Source: a virus. Taken from it: a DNA stretch of 64,000 nucleotides. Each line of letters begins with the position of its first letter. The stretch's first letter is position 1. The stretch is from the IMG/VR virus record IMGVR_UViG_3300034418_007342, positions 1 to 64,000 of that record; one strand, written 5' to 3'. This document shows, one piece after another, positions 42,109 through 51,306 of the stretch. The notes under the pieces were generated by a model. The model was given only the letters and a program-made list of their open reading frames with translations, was not told where the DNA came from and ran no database searches. The translations under genes were made by a program, and so were the position numbers.

Positions 42109-43446
42109 ATGAAAGAAACTGATTTAGAATACAAACAGAGAGTTATAGATATAAAGTCTACAAGTTTCTGTGCGGCCAAATGGTATAACGCTACCATATG
42201 GTTGGGTTCAGGCATGACTACCAGTTGTCATCATCCACTTCCACATAAAGTGGGAATAGCAGAAGTAGAACAAAATCCCAAAGCATTACATAATACCGAA
42301 CGTAAAAAAATGGAACGTGAAATGATGCAGCAGGGAGAACGTCCGGATGGCTGCGAGTATTGCTGGAAAATAGAAGACATGGGCAGAGATGCTGTCAGCG
42401 ACCGTGTGTATAAAACAAAGATATATACAGAAGAGGAACTCGATGCGGCTTTTAGAACACCCTTTAGTCAAGACGTTGATCTCAAGACTTTGGAGATTGC
42501 CTTCGACAGGACTTGCCAGTTTGCTTGTAGTTACTGTAATCCTGCTTTCAGTAGTACTTGGGTTAATGATATTAAAAAACATGGCGGGTACACCAATCTC
42601 ATCTCGGATGGTAGGAATCATTTTACTCATACTCATGATAGTAGCCAACTATACCGCTTTGGTGATACTAATCCGTATGTGGAAGCCTTCTACCAATGGT
42701 GGGAGTCAGACCTACATAGAACGCTGGAAGAACTTAGAATAACAGGCGGTGAACCTTTAATGTCGGGCGAAACTTGGCGTTTGCTGGATTGGTTTAAAAA
42801 CAACAGAGGTAAGAGTCAGACACGTCTTGCTATAAACAGTAACCTCGGCGCACAGGTAGATTTAGATAGGCTACTTGACAGCATTGATGGATTAGAAGTT
42901 GATTTGTATACCAGCAATGAATCAATGGGCGTACAAGCAGAGTACATCCGTGACGGTTTAGACTTTGCAGCATGGCAGGACAACATGCACAAGTTAGCCA
43001 AAAGCAAAAAGTTAAGAGGCTTACATGTAATGTGTACCATTAACGCATTGTGTCTTGACTCACTGCCAGATTTCCTAACTTGGATAATGGAAACAAAAAG
43101 CCGTTACGGCAGAGACTATCCAAACTTTACACTAAACATTTTACGGTTCCCCAGTTTTCAAAGTGCATTGGTGTTGCCCGACGATATTAGAATGCGGTAT
43201 AAAGAACAACTGGAACGCTGGTTAAACATTTATCAGTATCATGTCTTTATGCACGAGCACGAACGCAATCATGTGCAACGACTAATAGATTATTTAGACA
43301 TAGTTAAGACTCCGCATAGAGAAGCATTTGAAATGCCCAAACTACACAACGATTTTAAACAGTTTTATTCACAGTATGACGTGCGTAGAAACAAAGACTT
43401 AATCACCGCATTTCCTGCGTTGAAAACTTGGTATAATACATTATGA
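42109..43446 (+). CDS. Radical SAM protein C, paralogue of B
   Basis: 445 residues. N-terminus: FCAAKWYNATIWLGSGMTTSCHHP, ALHNTERKKMEREMM, CEYCW, matching protein B segment by segment. Core: CQFACSYC (Cys136, Cys140, Cys143, the same positions as in B), ITGGEPLMSGE, INSNLG. The second residue of the cluster motif is Gln rather than Asn. The long insert after the cluster motif ends in NPYVEAFYQWWESDL (B: NPYVDAFWQWWPEL). Two full-length copies this similar in layout suggest an old duplication with retained but separate substrates. The end overlaps the next ATG by 4 nt. Confidence 0.85.
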   Translation: MKETDLEYKQRVIDIKSTSFCAAKWYNATIWLGSGMTTSCHHPLPHKVGIAEVEQNPKALHNTERKKMEREMMQQGERPDGCEYCWKIEDMGRDAVSDRVYKTKIYTEEELDAAFRTPFSQDVDLKTLEIAFDRTCQFACSYCNPAFSSTWVNDIKKHGGYTNLISDGRNHFTHTHDSSQLYRFGDTNPYVEAFYQWWESDLHRTLEELRITGGEPLMSGETWRLLDWFKNNRGKSQTRLAINSNLGAQVDLDRLLDSIDGLEVDLYTSNESMGVQAEYIRDGLDFAAWQDNMHKLAKSKKLRGLHVMCTINALCLDSLPDFLTWIMETKSRYGRDYPNFTLNILRFPSFQSALVLPDDIRMRYKEQLERWLNIYQYHVFMHEHERNHVQRLIDYLDIVKTPHREAFEMPKLHNDFKQFYSQYDVRRNKDLITAFPALKTWYNTL

Positions 43447-44750
43447 AAAAAATTCAACCCAATTACAATGACCGCGCACCTTATCACATTAGGAAAGAAG
43501 ATTTAACTGAAAAACAATGGGACAGACTTGTAAAAAGTGAAACATTTTGTATGCTACCATGGATGCACATGCATGCCTATCCAGATGGTAGAACTTACCC
43601 TTGTTGTTTTGCTGAATATTGGGCGCCAGTTGGAGATTTACGCAAACATACTATGGAAGAAGTATGGAATCAAGAACCTTATCGACAAATACGGATCAAT
43701 ATGTTGAACGATAAGACCTGTAAAGAATGTAAAAAATGTTATGAAAATGAACGCAATGGTGCATTTAGTATGCGTAACGATGCAAATAGAAATTACGGTC
43801 ATTTAATTAGTGAAGTAGATCGAACAGGAGTTGATGGTAGTCATCCTGAATTCAAGATTAGATACTGGGATGTACGTTTTAGTAATTTGTGTAATTTTCG
43901 TTGCCGTAGTTGTGGGCCGATCTTTAGTAGTAATTGGTGGAACGATCACGTAAAACTTTACAACAGAATTCCAGATGTACTTGGAAGAGATATGGCTCGG
44001 GTTGAGTATACAACTGGCAACGAGGATGATATGATTGCTCAGATGGAGCCTCATGTACCCTATCTTGAACAAGTTTATTTTGCTGGTGGCGAACCTTTAA
44101 TAATGAAAGAACATTATTACATCTTAGATAGATTGATGGAGTTAGGAAAAACTGACACAAGAATAATTTATAATACAAATTTCAGTGAGTTAAGATATAA
44201 AGACAAGCATGTGTTTGACTACTGGAAGCATTTTAAAAACGTAAGTGTTGGAGCCAGTTTAGATGGCATGGGCAAACAGGCAGAGCTTCTAAGAAAAGGA
44301 ACAGTTTGGGAAGAGGTAGAGAAAAATAGGTTACAGATGAGGAATGAAGTGCCGCACGTAGACTTTTTTGCTAGTGCAACTATTACCGTAATGAATGTTT
44401 TACATGTACTAAAATTTCATCGTGCATGGGTTGAAAAAGGATTAATTAGAGCACAAGATTTTAATGTCAATAATTGTCTGAGTCCAGACTGGTACAGGGT
44501 AGATATTTTCCCAACTTGGTTCAAAGAAGAAGTTATCTATCCTGCTTATGAAGAACATCTTGCTTGGCTAGAACCATTAGACGAGTATAAACGGGCCACA
44601 ACAGGTTACCAGAGTATTTTAAATATGATGAAAGCAAATGATGCTAGCGATACTTGGGATAGATTTTTGTTAGAAACCGAGAAATTAGACAAAATTAGAA
44701 ACGAAAGTTTTTGGGATACATTCCCAGAGTTTGAGAAATTACGCCCATGA
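43443..44750 (+). CDS. Radical SAM protein D, N-terminal twitch/SPASM type
   Basis: 435 residues. The N-terminus shows the clearest SPASM-like segment of the set: FCMLPWMHMHAYPDGRTYPCC, GDLRKHTMEEVWNQEPYRQIR, then CKECKKCYENE (about 33-105). The core follows: CNFRCRSC (Cys150, Cys154, Cys157), FAGGEPLI, IYNTNFS, GASLDGMG. In anaerobic sulfatase-maturase and PqqE-like enzymes such a segment ends the protein and carries auxiliary clusters; here it leads. ATGA junctions at both ends imply coupled translation. Substrate unknown. Confidence 0.87.
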   Translation: MKKIQPNYNDRAPYHIRKEDLTEKQWDRLVKSETFCMLPWMHMHAYPDGRTYPCCFAEYWAPVGDLRKHTMEEVWNQEPYRQIRINMLNDKTCKECKKCYENERNGAFSMRNDANRNYGHLISEVDRTGVDGSHPEFKIRYWDVRFSNLCNFRCRSCGPIFSSNWWNDHVKLYNRIPDVLGRDMARVEYTTGNEDDMIAQMEPHVPYLEQVYFAGGEPLIMKEHYYILDRLMELGKTDTRIIYNTNFSELRYKDKHVFDYWKHFKNVSVGASLDGMGKQAELLRKGTVWEEVEKNRLQMRNEVPHVDFFASATITVMNVLHVLKFHRAWVEKGLIRAQDFNVNNCLSPDWYRVDIFPTWFKEEVIYPAYEEHLAWLEPLDEYKRATTGYQSILNMMKANDASDTWDRFLLETEKLDKIRNESFWDTFPEFEKLRP

Positions 44751-45175
44751 GTAGATTTTATACATATGAAGTGTTATTACGTAGAGACGGTGGCTTAAAT
44801 AAAACAGTCTACATACACGATTGTCTGAGTGACCAAGAGGCCCGAGAAACTGCGGAAGCAATGTACGGTATGGAAGTGTTGCGTGTATTGTGGAAGGGTC
44901 GCACAGACGACTGGGAAAATAGAAATAACTCAAGTGTTGGTTCTGTTTCCAATAACAATAATAATAAGGAAACATCTACTATGACATTTACAGAAATGGT
45001 AGGAGCAATATTAGTACTTGCATTAATGTTCTTCATACTTTTAATTTATGAGATGCTGTTAGCAACATGGGCGTTCATAGTTGCTTATTGGCCTTGGATC
45101 CTTGGAGTTGGTATATTTGTGTTTATAATCTGGGCATGGTTGTTACCAGATGAAGAGGAAGATGAAGAAACTTGA
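44747..45175 (+). CDS. Two-helix membrane protein within the radical SAM cluster
   Basis: 142 residues. A soluble N-terminal part (1-60, FYTYEVLLRRDGG ... ARETAEAMYGMEVLRVLWKG) is joined by an Asn/Ser-rich linker to two transmembrane segments at about 85-105 and 109-132, ending in an acidic tail (DEEEDEET). The hydrophobic stretches are rich in Trp, Phe, Leu and Ile. An in-frame ATG at 44981 preceded by AAGGA (10 nt) could start a separate 64-residue form consisting only of the membrane part. It lies between radical SAM genes D and E with ATGA coupling, so it may anchor the pathway at the inner membrane. No family recognised. Confidence 0.6.
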   Translation: MSRFYTYEVLLRRDGGLNKTVYIHDCLSDQEARETAEAMYGMEVLRVLWKGRTDDWENRNNSSVGSVSNNNNNKETSTMTFTEMVGAILVLALMFFILLIYEMLLATWAFIVAYWPWILGVGIFVFIIWAWLLPDEEEDEET

Positions 45176-46919
45176 TATATTAATTGTTAGTGTACCGGTA
45201 CTTGATTTACAATATCCTCCAAGTAGTCCTGCAATTATAAAAGCATGTGCAAAAGCAGCAGGGTATTCTGCACGAACCTTAGACTTAAACTTACTTTTAA
45301 AAAAATTAAGCAGCGACGAACAAGAATTTTATACAACGCAATATCAATTTGAAAATGTAAGCAAAGACATTGATGAAAATTATCAAGATATCGTAGACTT
45401 ATTTTTTACTTCTAGCAAAGATAAAATAAGAAAATGGATTGATATTAGTATAGAAGAAATTGCTAAATTAAATCCAACTTGGTTGGGGATAAGTGTTTTT
45501 AGTTATAAAAGTCACAAGTCCGCCCTGGTATTGTGTGAGCAAGTTAAAAAAAGATTGCCTAAAATAAAGATTGTTTTAGGAGGAAGAGGTGCGTCCAGCT
45601 ACCCCTTGGGTCCAAATCACTTTGCATTTATCTCAAAAAGTAAAAAATACTTTGGATCATATAAATCTGCAGTGTTTGGAGAAGCCCTTTTACACTACAA
45701 TCTCATTGATAGTTTAATACAAGGAGATGGGGAGCAAGCAATAATAGACTTGTTGTCTGGATCTCAATTTGAAAGTCATCATGGGGACATAAACAAGATT
45801 AATTTAGAAACATTACCTTTTGTGGATTTCGACGACTATAAACTCGATGATTACAATTATGTCAACGAGCCCACGATACCTATTACTGGTAGCAAAGGTT
45901 GTGTAAGAAAATGTACGTTTTGTGATATTCCGGTACTTTGGCCAAAGTTTAAATATCGTTCAGGAGAACATATTGCACAGGAAATGATTCACTTGTATAA
46001 AAAGCACAATGTCCAAAAGTTTTATATGAGCGACAGCCTTGTAAACGGCAGTATGAAAGCATTTAAAGACTTTATTAAAACTTTGGCTGACTATAACTTA
46101 AAAAATCAAGAAGCAAGATTAAAATGGGTCGGGCAATATATTACAAGACCGATTAGTAAAGAATTAAATGAAGAATACTATGCTTTATTAAAGGCTAGCG
46201 GAGGAGAAGGTCTTACAATCGGGGTGGAGAGTGGCAGCGATGCAGTACGAGCGCACATGAAAAAACAGTTCAAAACTGTTGACATAGACGCAGAATTAGA
46301 GCAATTTGATAAACATGGCATTGTTTGTGTGCTTTTGTTCTTTAGTTGTTATCCAACTGAGACGTATCAAGATTTTATAGACACTGTTAAAATGTTTATA
46401 CGATATCAAAAATATTGTGCAAGCGGCACAGTTTACAAAATTACACTGGGAATACCATATACCCATCATCAGCATACTCCATTGTGGAATATGCAAGAGG
46501 ACATAGGTTTATCGATAAAAAAAGGCAGTGACATACTTTGGTCTTTAAATACTAATTCAACGTTGACTTTCAAAGAAAGAATTAGACGTAGATTAATACT
46601 GCAAGAAGTAGCAACAGTACTAAGATTACCAATGAGTCGAAATACCCCAGAATTAAACCAACTAATTGATGCAATGAAACTGCATAAGCAGGACATTGAA
46701 GAATATTTTGGCAAAGAAGAAAAAATTGTCACTTACGCTGACAATTATAATTTGTTGGGCGACGAAGTTTTGATGCCTCCTGATATACAAACTATGATAG
46801 CAGAACACCTTAACGCTACAAACTATTTAGAAAAAATTCTTGCTACTCATAAAAATACCAACGATGATATACAGTTTGATAATTCTGCATATCTAGAATT
46901 AAGAGAACTAATACTATGA
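45162..46919 (+). CDS. Radical SAM protein E with B12-binding-like N-terminal domain
   Basis: 585 residues from the ATG at 45162, preferred over 45150 because GAGGAAG lies just before it. The N-terminal 200 residues (LDILIVSVPVLDLQYPPSSPAII, TWLGISVFSYKS, KIVLGGRGASSYP, then GDGEQAIIDLL) follow the Rossmann-like cobalamin-binding plan of the B12-dependent radical SAM class. The usual DxHxxG base is not obvious, so cobalamin binding is uncertain. Core: CVRKCTFC (Cys247, Cys251, Cys254), KFYMSDSL, GVESGSD. Related enzymes methylate unreactive carbons or move sulfur or phosphorus groups. It is the only one of the seven without an N-terminal twitch segment and is therefore a different subfamily. 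Confidence 0.82.
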   Translation: MKKLDILIVSVPVLDLQYPPSSPAIIKACAKAAGYSARTLDLNLLLKKLSSDEQEFYTTQYQFENVSKDIDENYQDIVDLFFTSSKDKIRKWIDISIEEIAKLNPTWLGISVFSYKSHKSALVLCEQVKKRLPKIKIVLGGRGASSYPLGPNHFAFISKSKKYFGSYKSAVFGEALLHYNLIDSLIQGDGEQAIIDLLSGSQFESHHGDINKINLETLPFVDFDDYKLDDYNYVNEPTIPITGSKGCVRKCTFCDIPVLWPKFKYRSGEHIAQEMIHLYKKHNVQKFYMSDSLVNGSMKAFKDFIKTLADYNLKNQEARLKWVGQYITRPISKELNEEYYALLKASGGEGLTIGVESGSDAVRAHMKKQFKTVDIDAELEQFDKHGIVCVLLFFSCYPTETYQDFIDTVKMFIRYQKYCASGTVYKITLGIPYTHHQHTPLWNMQEDIGLSIKKGSDILWSLNTNSTLTFKERIRRRLILQEVATVLRLPMSRNTPELNQLIDAMKLHKQDIEEYFGKEEKIVTYADNYNLLGDEVLMPPDIQTMIAEHLNATNYLEKILATHKNTNDDIQFDNSAYLELRELIL

Positions 46920-48130
46920 ACTTGCCTGATTCCATATGTATGTTACCGTGGACTAGTTTAGAAGCAACACCTCAAGGTACTTCTAGACCATGCTGTTTGT
47001 TCGACGAAGAGATAGTAGACAAGGAAGGTAACAAATTTTGGTTAAAAGATGCAAGTCTGCAGGAAATTTATAAATCAGAATATCTTCAAAATCTACGACA
47101 AGATTTTTTAAACGGAGGAAAACCTAAGGCCTGTTTCAGATGTTGGGATGCGGAAGCAGCTGGGGCAACTAGTAAGCGTATGCACACCAGGACAAGGCTA
47201 AAAGAGTTGTATGCCAACGTTGATTGGAGTAACTTACAACCCGATCAGTTATGGTTTTTAGATTTAAAATTAGGGAATATTTGTAATTTAAAATGTCGAA
47301 TATGTGGAAGTTGGTCAAGTAGTAAGTGGGCAGAGGAAGAAATAAAATACGTAAAAGGTTTAAAAAACCCTAAAGAACATTTGGCTTATACTTTTCTTCA
47401 ACAAGGAATGTGGCCTAGAAAGTCTGACTTATTCTGGCAGAATCTAAAAAAACTTTTGCCACAAATAAAATACTTCGAATTTACGGGAGGCGAACCGTGG
47501 CTTATTCAAGAACACTGGGATTTGTTAAAGTATGCCGCAGACAATGGGTATAGTAAAAATATTGATATACATTACAACACCAATGCCACACAGGAACTGG
47601 GCCCGCACACACAGATATGGAGTGAGTTTGGTCGTGTGGACATTGCGTTTAGTGTAGATAATGTAGGTGAGCGTTTTGAATATGAACGTTATGGTGCGGA
47701 CTGGACAAAAGCAAACAAAATTATTGACGATGTTCACTTTGCTAGAAGTGCAGATACACCTAATATTACCACACAACTTTGTTTTACTGTTAACATACAA
47801 AATGTTTACTACTTAGACGAATTATTAGATTGGGCTGATACAAAACCTTTTGATACTATATATTTTAATCTATTAACTAGTCCAAGTCATATGAGTATTC
47901 AATATATGACCCCGGAGTCAAAAGAACTTGTATTAAACAAATTAAAAAGCATGTTCTGGGGCAGAGATTTTTATCAACGTGAAATTAATAATGTAATTAA
48001 GTTTATTGAAAACGGTCCAGGCAGTGACGGCACCGAATTCGTGCGTAAAATGACCAAAACCGATCAATATAGAAAACAGGACTTTCGACTGCTGTATCCT
48101 GAAATGGCAGCAACAATGGGATATGACTAA
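46916..48130 (+). CDS. Radical SAM protein F, N-terminal twitch type
   Basis: 404 residues. The N-terminal segment ICMLPWTSLEATPQGTSRPCC, LQEIYKSEYLQNLRQDFLNGG, ACFRCWDAE (about 7-90) is a canonical SPASM-like pattern. Core: CNLKCRIC (Cys123, Cys127, Cys130), FTGGEPWL, HYNTNAT, AFSVDNVG. A WS(S)(S)KWAEEE helix follows the cluster motif, as in protein A. It is joined to E by ATGA and to G by an 8-nt overlap. Function beyond radical SAM chemistry unknown. Confidence 0.87.
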   Translation: MNLPDSICMLPWTSLEATPQGTSRPCCLFDEEIVDKEGNKFWLKDASLQEIYKSEYLQNLRQDFLNGGKPKACFRCWDAEAAGATSKRMHTRTRLKELYANVDWSNLQPDQLWFLDLKLGNICNLKCRICGSWSSSKWAEEEIKYVKGLKNPKEHLAYTFLQQGMWPRKSDLFWQNLKKLLPQIKYFEFTGGEPWLIQEHWDLLKYAADNGYSKNIDIHYNTNATQELGPHTQIWSEFGRVDIAFSVDNVGERFEYERYGADWTKANKIIDDVHFARSADTPNITTQLCFTVNIQNVYYLDELLDWADTKPFDTIYFNLLTSPSHMSIQYMTPESKELVLNKLKSMFWGRDFYQREINNVIKFIENGPGSDGTEFVRKMTKTDQYRKQDFRLLYPEMAATMGYD

Positions 48131-49418
48131 ACCCGATACACTGTGCCTGGCACCTTGGACGCATACTTATTTGAGTCCGCAGACTGAACGCAGAATGTGT
48201 TGTGCTAGTAGAGAGCCTGCACAAAACTTTCAACAATACATAGATACCGAATCTGGCACTGGCGAATACATTCCTATTACACTAGAGGAACACTGGAACG
48301 GCGAACATATGCGTAGTGTGCGTCGTCGTATGATGGCAGGAGAAACACTGCCCGAGTGCGAAGTCTGTAACGACAAGCTGTTAAACACAGACGTTTACCG
48401 CAGTTATTTCAACAACCTTTTTGGCAATAAGTACAACGACATACTGGACACAACCGACGAATCAGGTTATACCACAATGAAGCCTGTTAGTTGGGACTAT
48501 AGGTTTAGCAATCTCTGTAACTTCAAGTGTCGTATGTGTGGGGACATGTTAAGCAGTGCTTGGGAAAGTGAGCAACGCCAACATAACATGATCGACTACA
48601 CCAATCCAAAGAATAATTGGATGCGACCTGAAGTCAAGCAGCAGATTGAGCAGTTTCAAGATACCAAAATCGAACAAGAATTTAGTCAGGCAGTTGAGGA
48701 ACACAGAGTAGAAGAAGTCTACTGGGTGGGTGGAGAGCCTTTGATGTATGAACAGCACTGGCGTTATATGCAGAGAATAATAGAGTTAGGGGATGGTGAC
48801 AAACTATATGCCAGATATAATACTAATCTTAGCCGGCGCCGCTACCGGAATGTTGATCTGTTTAGTGATATTCTTCCTAGGATTCGCGATTGGCAGATCT
48901 GCGCGAGCATCGACGGAACTGGAGTCATTGGAGAATATATTAGAACAGGTCTTAACTATAACCAATGGCTTGAAAACTTTCGTGCAGGAGTTGAAATCCA
49001 ACGTCACAAAAGGCAAATGAGATTAGACTTCACATTAACACTGCCAGGCCTGTTTGAAATAGTAAATATTCAACAACTGGCAGACAAGTTAGGTGTTGAT
49101 GTGCTGTCAAAAGTTGTGTTTAGTTTTAGTCCCGACATAGTGATGTCGCCGTTAGCACTGCCCAAGGACATATTACATCCTTGGATAGACGAACTAGTAC
49201 CCCAAGTTAGAGGCGCCTTGCGGGACACATTAATCCAACTTAAAACTAGACCAACTTTTCAAGAGCAATGGCCTGATGAATATCGTGAGGGTATTAGTCG
49301 TGGCAAGCACCGCATACTAAGGTTAGAGCAAATAAGAGATCAAAAAACAACGTTTACTGACATTATCAGTCTACGTCCTGAAGCGCTCAAATGGTGGATG
49401 ACAATTGAAGACTGTTAA
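48123..49418 (+). CDS. Radical SAM protein G, N-terminal twitch type
   Basis: 431 residues. N-terminus: LCLAPWTHTYLSPQTERRMCC, then ECEVCNDKLL. Core: CNFKCRMC (Cys132, Cys136, Cys139), WVGGEPLM, RYNTNLS, CASIDGTG. It resembles D most closely in layout (RFSNLCNFKCR against RFSNLCNFRCR; both have a DYR/DVRFSNL strand). Base composition is less AT-rich than in genes A and E. It overlaps the next gene by 14 nt. Confidence 0.87.
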   Translation: MTKPDTLCLAPWTHTYLSPQTERRMCCASREPAQNFQQYIDTESGTGEYIPITLEEHWNGEHMRSVRRRMMAGETLPECEVCNDKLLNTDVYRSYFNNLFGNKYNDILDTTDESGYTTMKPVSWDYRFSNLCNFKCRMCGDMLSSAWESEQRQHNMIDYTNPKNNWMRPEVKQQIEQFQDTKIEQEFSQAVEEHRVEEVYWVGGEPLMYEQHWRYMQRIIELGDGDKLYARYNTNLSRRRYRNVDLFSDILPRIRDWQICASIDGTGVIGEYIRTGLNYNQWLENFRAGVEIQRHKRQMRLDFTLTLPGLFEIVNIQQLADKLGVDVLSKVVFSFSPDIVMSPLALPKDILHPWIDELVPQVRGALRDTLIQLKTRPTFQEQWPDEYREGISRGKHRILRLEQIRDQKTTFTDIISLRPEALKWWMTIEDC

Positions 49419-50484
49419 AGTAGTATTACGCAATCCGTTAAATTATCAAGATCAAGTTGACTACACTATAGAAGTGTTCGACAATGCATTAGCACAAGAT
49501 TGGATTCCAGCATTAAAAGAATTGCTACATAAAAATCTTTTATTAGAAAAAAATTTTTGTTTTATGGGTTTTCCTAAAACTGCAAGGACCTTGGATTATC
49601 TTTGTAACGAGTTAAATCAACATTGTAAAACTATTAATAAGCACTTTCCATCTTATCAAATTGAAGAGTTTTTTACGCCAGATAATGTTGTTGGATACGA
49701 TTATGCCGAAAACGGTATAAATCATGACATGATGAATCGGTTACACAATCATTTCGAAGTATTGCAAGGAACTGTCTGGAATTTAAGTGATTATTATAAA
49801 CGTGCAGACTATGAAACAAAATATGCAATTAGACAGTTAAACAATATTTGTCACGAAATGGAAACATTGATTTTAAGCCAGCGAAAATTCAATACCGTTC
49901 CTTATTGGGTCAGGCCTAGTCAAATTACTACATGGTTACAAGCACCCAGGTACGATCTTAAAGACATACATAGAGAATTGTTTTTAGTGAATGGTTATGA
50001 TAGAGTGTTAGGCGGAGTATACATGCACTGGACACAGATAGGTAAAACACTGTTTGAAGTTTTCAGAGATGAGCATGCACCTGAACTTACAGATACTGTT
50101 TGTGAAGCAATCACCGAGTTAAAGTATTATAGCGGTGAGTTTGATGTTGAATGGGGTAACAATGTAGTTTATGGAGGCGAACAATTGTGGCACAATCAAG
50201 AACAAGACAACTTTAAAAAATGGTTAACAGATAATAACCGAGATCCTGATGACCCAAAACTAAGTTTAGGATATTTGCCTATCGCACAAGTAAATTTAAA
50301 ACAAAGTTTTGGATCTACAGATTATAACGATATATGGGATATACTCGGTAATCATTTAGACATTTATAAAATCGTCGTTAATGACGTAGAACAAACATTT
50401 GATTACTGTTGGTCAGATCTTAGTTATAATCAAATGCAAATAGATATGATGAAACCAGGTTATGATTATAGTAGCAGGCGGTGA
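49405..50484 (+). CDS. Conserved hypothetical protein linked to the radical SAM genes
   Basis: 359 residues, started at TTG (49405) because no ATG or GTG occurs in a suitable place. The overlap with gene G is 14 nt. Helical segments dominate: MMNRLHNHFEVLQGTVWNLSDYY, then YAIRQLNNICHEMETLI, with a later WYNN-free but Trp-rich region (GVYMHWTQIGKTLFEVF, VVYGGEQLWHN). His and Glu repeats (RLHNHFE, CHEMETL) could bind a metal but no known motif is met. It directly follows the radical SAM set, so it may be a partner or substrate of these enzymes. I do not recognise the family. Confidence 0.55.
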   Translation: MKTVKVVLRNPLNYQDQVDYTIEVFDNALAQDWIPALKELLHKNLLLEKNFCFMGFPKTARTLDYLCNELNQHCKTINKHFPSYQIEEFFTPDNVVGYDYAENGINHDMMNRLHNHFEVLQGTVWNLSDYYKRADYETKYAIRQLNNICHEMETLILSQRKFNTVPYWVRPSQITTWLQAPRYDLKDIHRELFLVNGYDRVLGGVYMHWTQIGKTLFEVFRDEHAPELTDTVCEAITELKYYSGEFDVEWGNNVVYGGEQLWHNQEQDNFKKWLTDNNRDPDDPKLSLGYLPIAQVNLKQSFGSTDYNDIWDILGNHLDIYKIVVNDVEQTFDYCWSDLSYNQMQIDMMKPGYDYSSRR

Positions 50485-51229
50485 TAGTTTCATATGGGGC
50501 AGCGAACTAGCAGATAGTCCGCACGGTGGCCCAGACGGATACAGTAAAAATACTTTTACAGCATTGTTATCTCACGGACATCAATATATTTGTGCAGCCT
50601 ATCCTGGTAATGGAAATGATTCTATTTCAAGACAGGTAATAAATTTTTTGCAAGTACAAGGCAATAGCAAAATTTTTGTTATTGTTTCTTGGACTTTTCC
50701 AGGCCGTTATGAATTTAATTTCGGTTTTGATAGTAAAATACCAAATTGGCAAGTTATAAATCATTGGACCATTGGAAATAAGTTTTATTCAAAAAATAAT
50801 GAACACAAAAAATTAATATCTGACCATGTAAACAAGGCCAAACTTAACAATGTGTATGATTTTGCTGTAAATTATTTTCAATATGTTGCTTCCTCAGAAT
50901 ATTGGGAGACTTATGCTACCATTAAAGAAATATTATTTTTACAAAGTTTTCTACAAAGCAAAAAAATACCTTACTTGTTTACCTGTGCCGACGCATCTTT
51001 TTTAAATAACTCAACAATTTTGTCAAACGATCTGACCATTAACGCATATTATGAAAATATCGATTTTAGTAAATGGTTTTTCTTCCCTGGTAATAAAGGC
51101 TTTTACGAGTGGGCAACTCACAATAAATACCCTATAGGAGATACTCATCCTTTAGAAGCAGCTCACAGAGATGCTGCTGGATTAATGAAAGACAAATTCT
51201 ATGAAATGGTTAAAAAACATCTGGAATAA
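50462..51229 (+). CDS. SGNH/GDSL-hydrolase-like protein 2
   Basis: 255 residues. MIIVAGGDSFIWGSEL supplies the block I GDS nucleophile, YPGNGNDSISRQV resembles block II with a conserved Gly and Asn, and GDTHPLEAAHRDAA gives Asp and His near block V. This is the SGNH fold used by esterases and acyltransferases. It overlaps the upstream gene by 23 nt. It is closer in motif to the protein at 51307 (GDSF..G.EL, GG/GNGND) than to the one at 37001. The physical partner is unknown. Confidence 0.6.
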   Translation: MIIVAGGDSFIWGSELADSPHGGPDGYSKNTFTALLSHGHQYICAAYPGNGNDSISRQVINFLQVQGNSKIFVIVSWTFPGRYEFNFGFDSKIPNWQVINHWTIGNKFYSKNNEHKKLISDHVNKAKLNNVYDFAVNYFQYVASSEYWETYATIKEILFLQSFLQSKKIPYLFTCADASFLNNSTILSNDLTINAYYENIDFSKWFFFPGNKGFYEWATHNKYPIGDTHPLEAAHRDAAGLMKDKFYEMVKKHLE

Positions 51230-51302
51230 AATTCGATTAGAAATACGGTATCGTAAAAAATTAAAAGAATTAAAGAAACGAGATCCTTTCATTTACAAAT
51301 AA
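51201..51302 (+). CDS. Small basic 33-residue phage protein
   Basis: It starts ATGAAATGG at 51201 inside the end of the preceding SGNH gene in another frame, and stops at 51302. The sequence is a Trp/Leu/Lys amphipathic helix followed by YRKKLKELKKRDPFIYK. The KKRDPFIYK ending matches my memory of a small protein recurring in marine T4-like phages. It is strongly basic (about 14 Lys/Arg in 33) and might bind nucleic acid, membrane or a protein. It is too short for most gene-calling cut-offs. The overlap into the preceding gene is 29 nt. Confidence 0.6.
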   Translation: MKWLKNIWNKIRLEIRYRKKLKELKKRDPFIYK

Positions 51303-51306
51303 TTAC

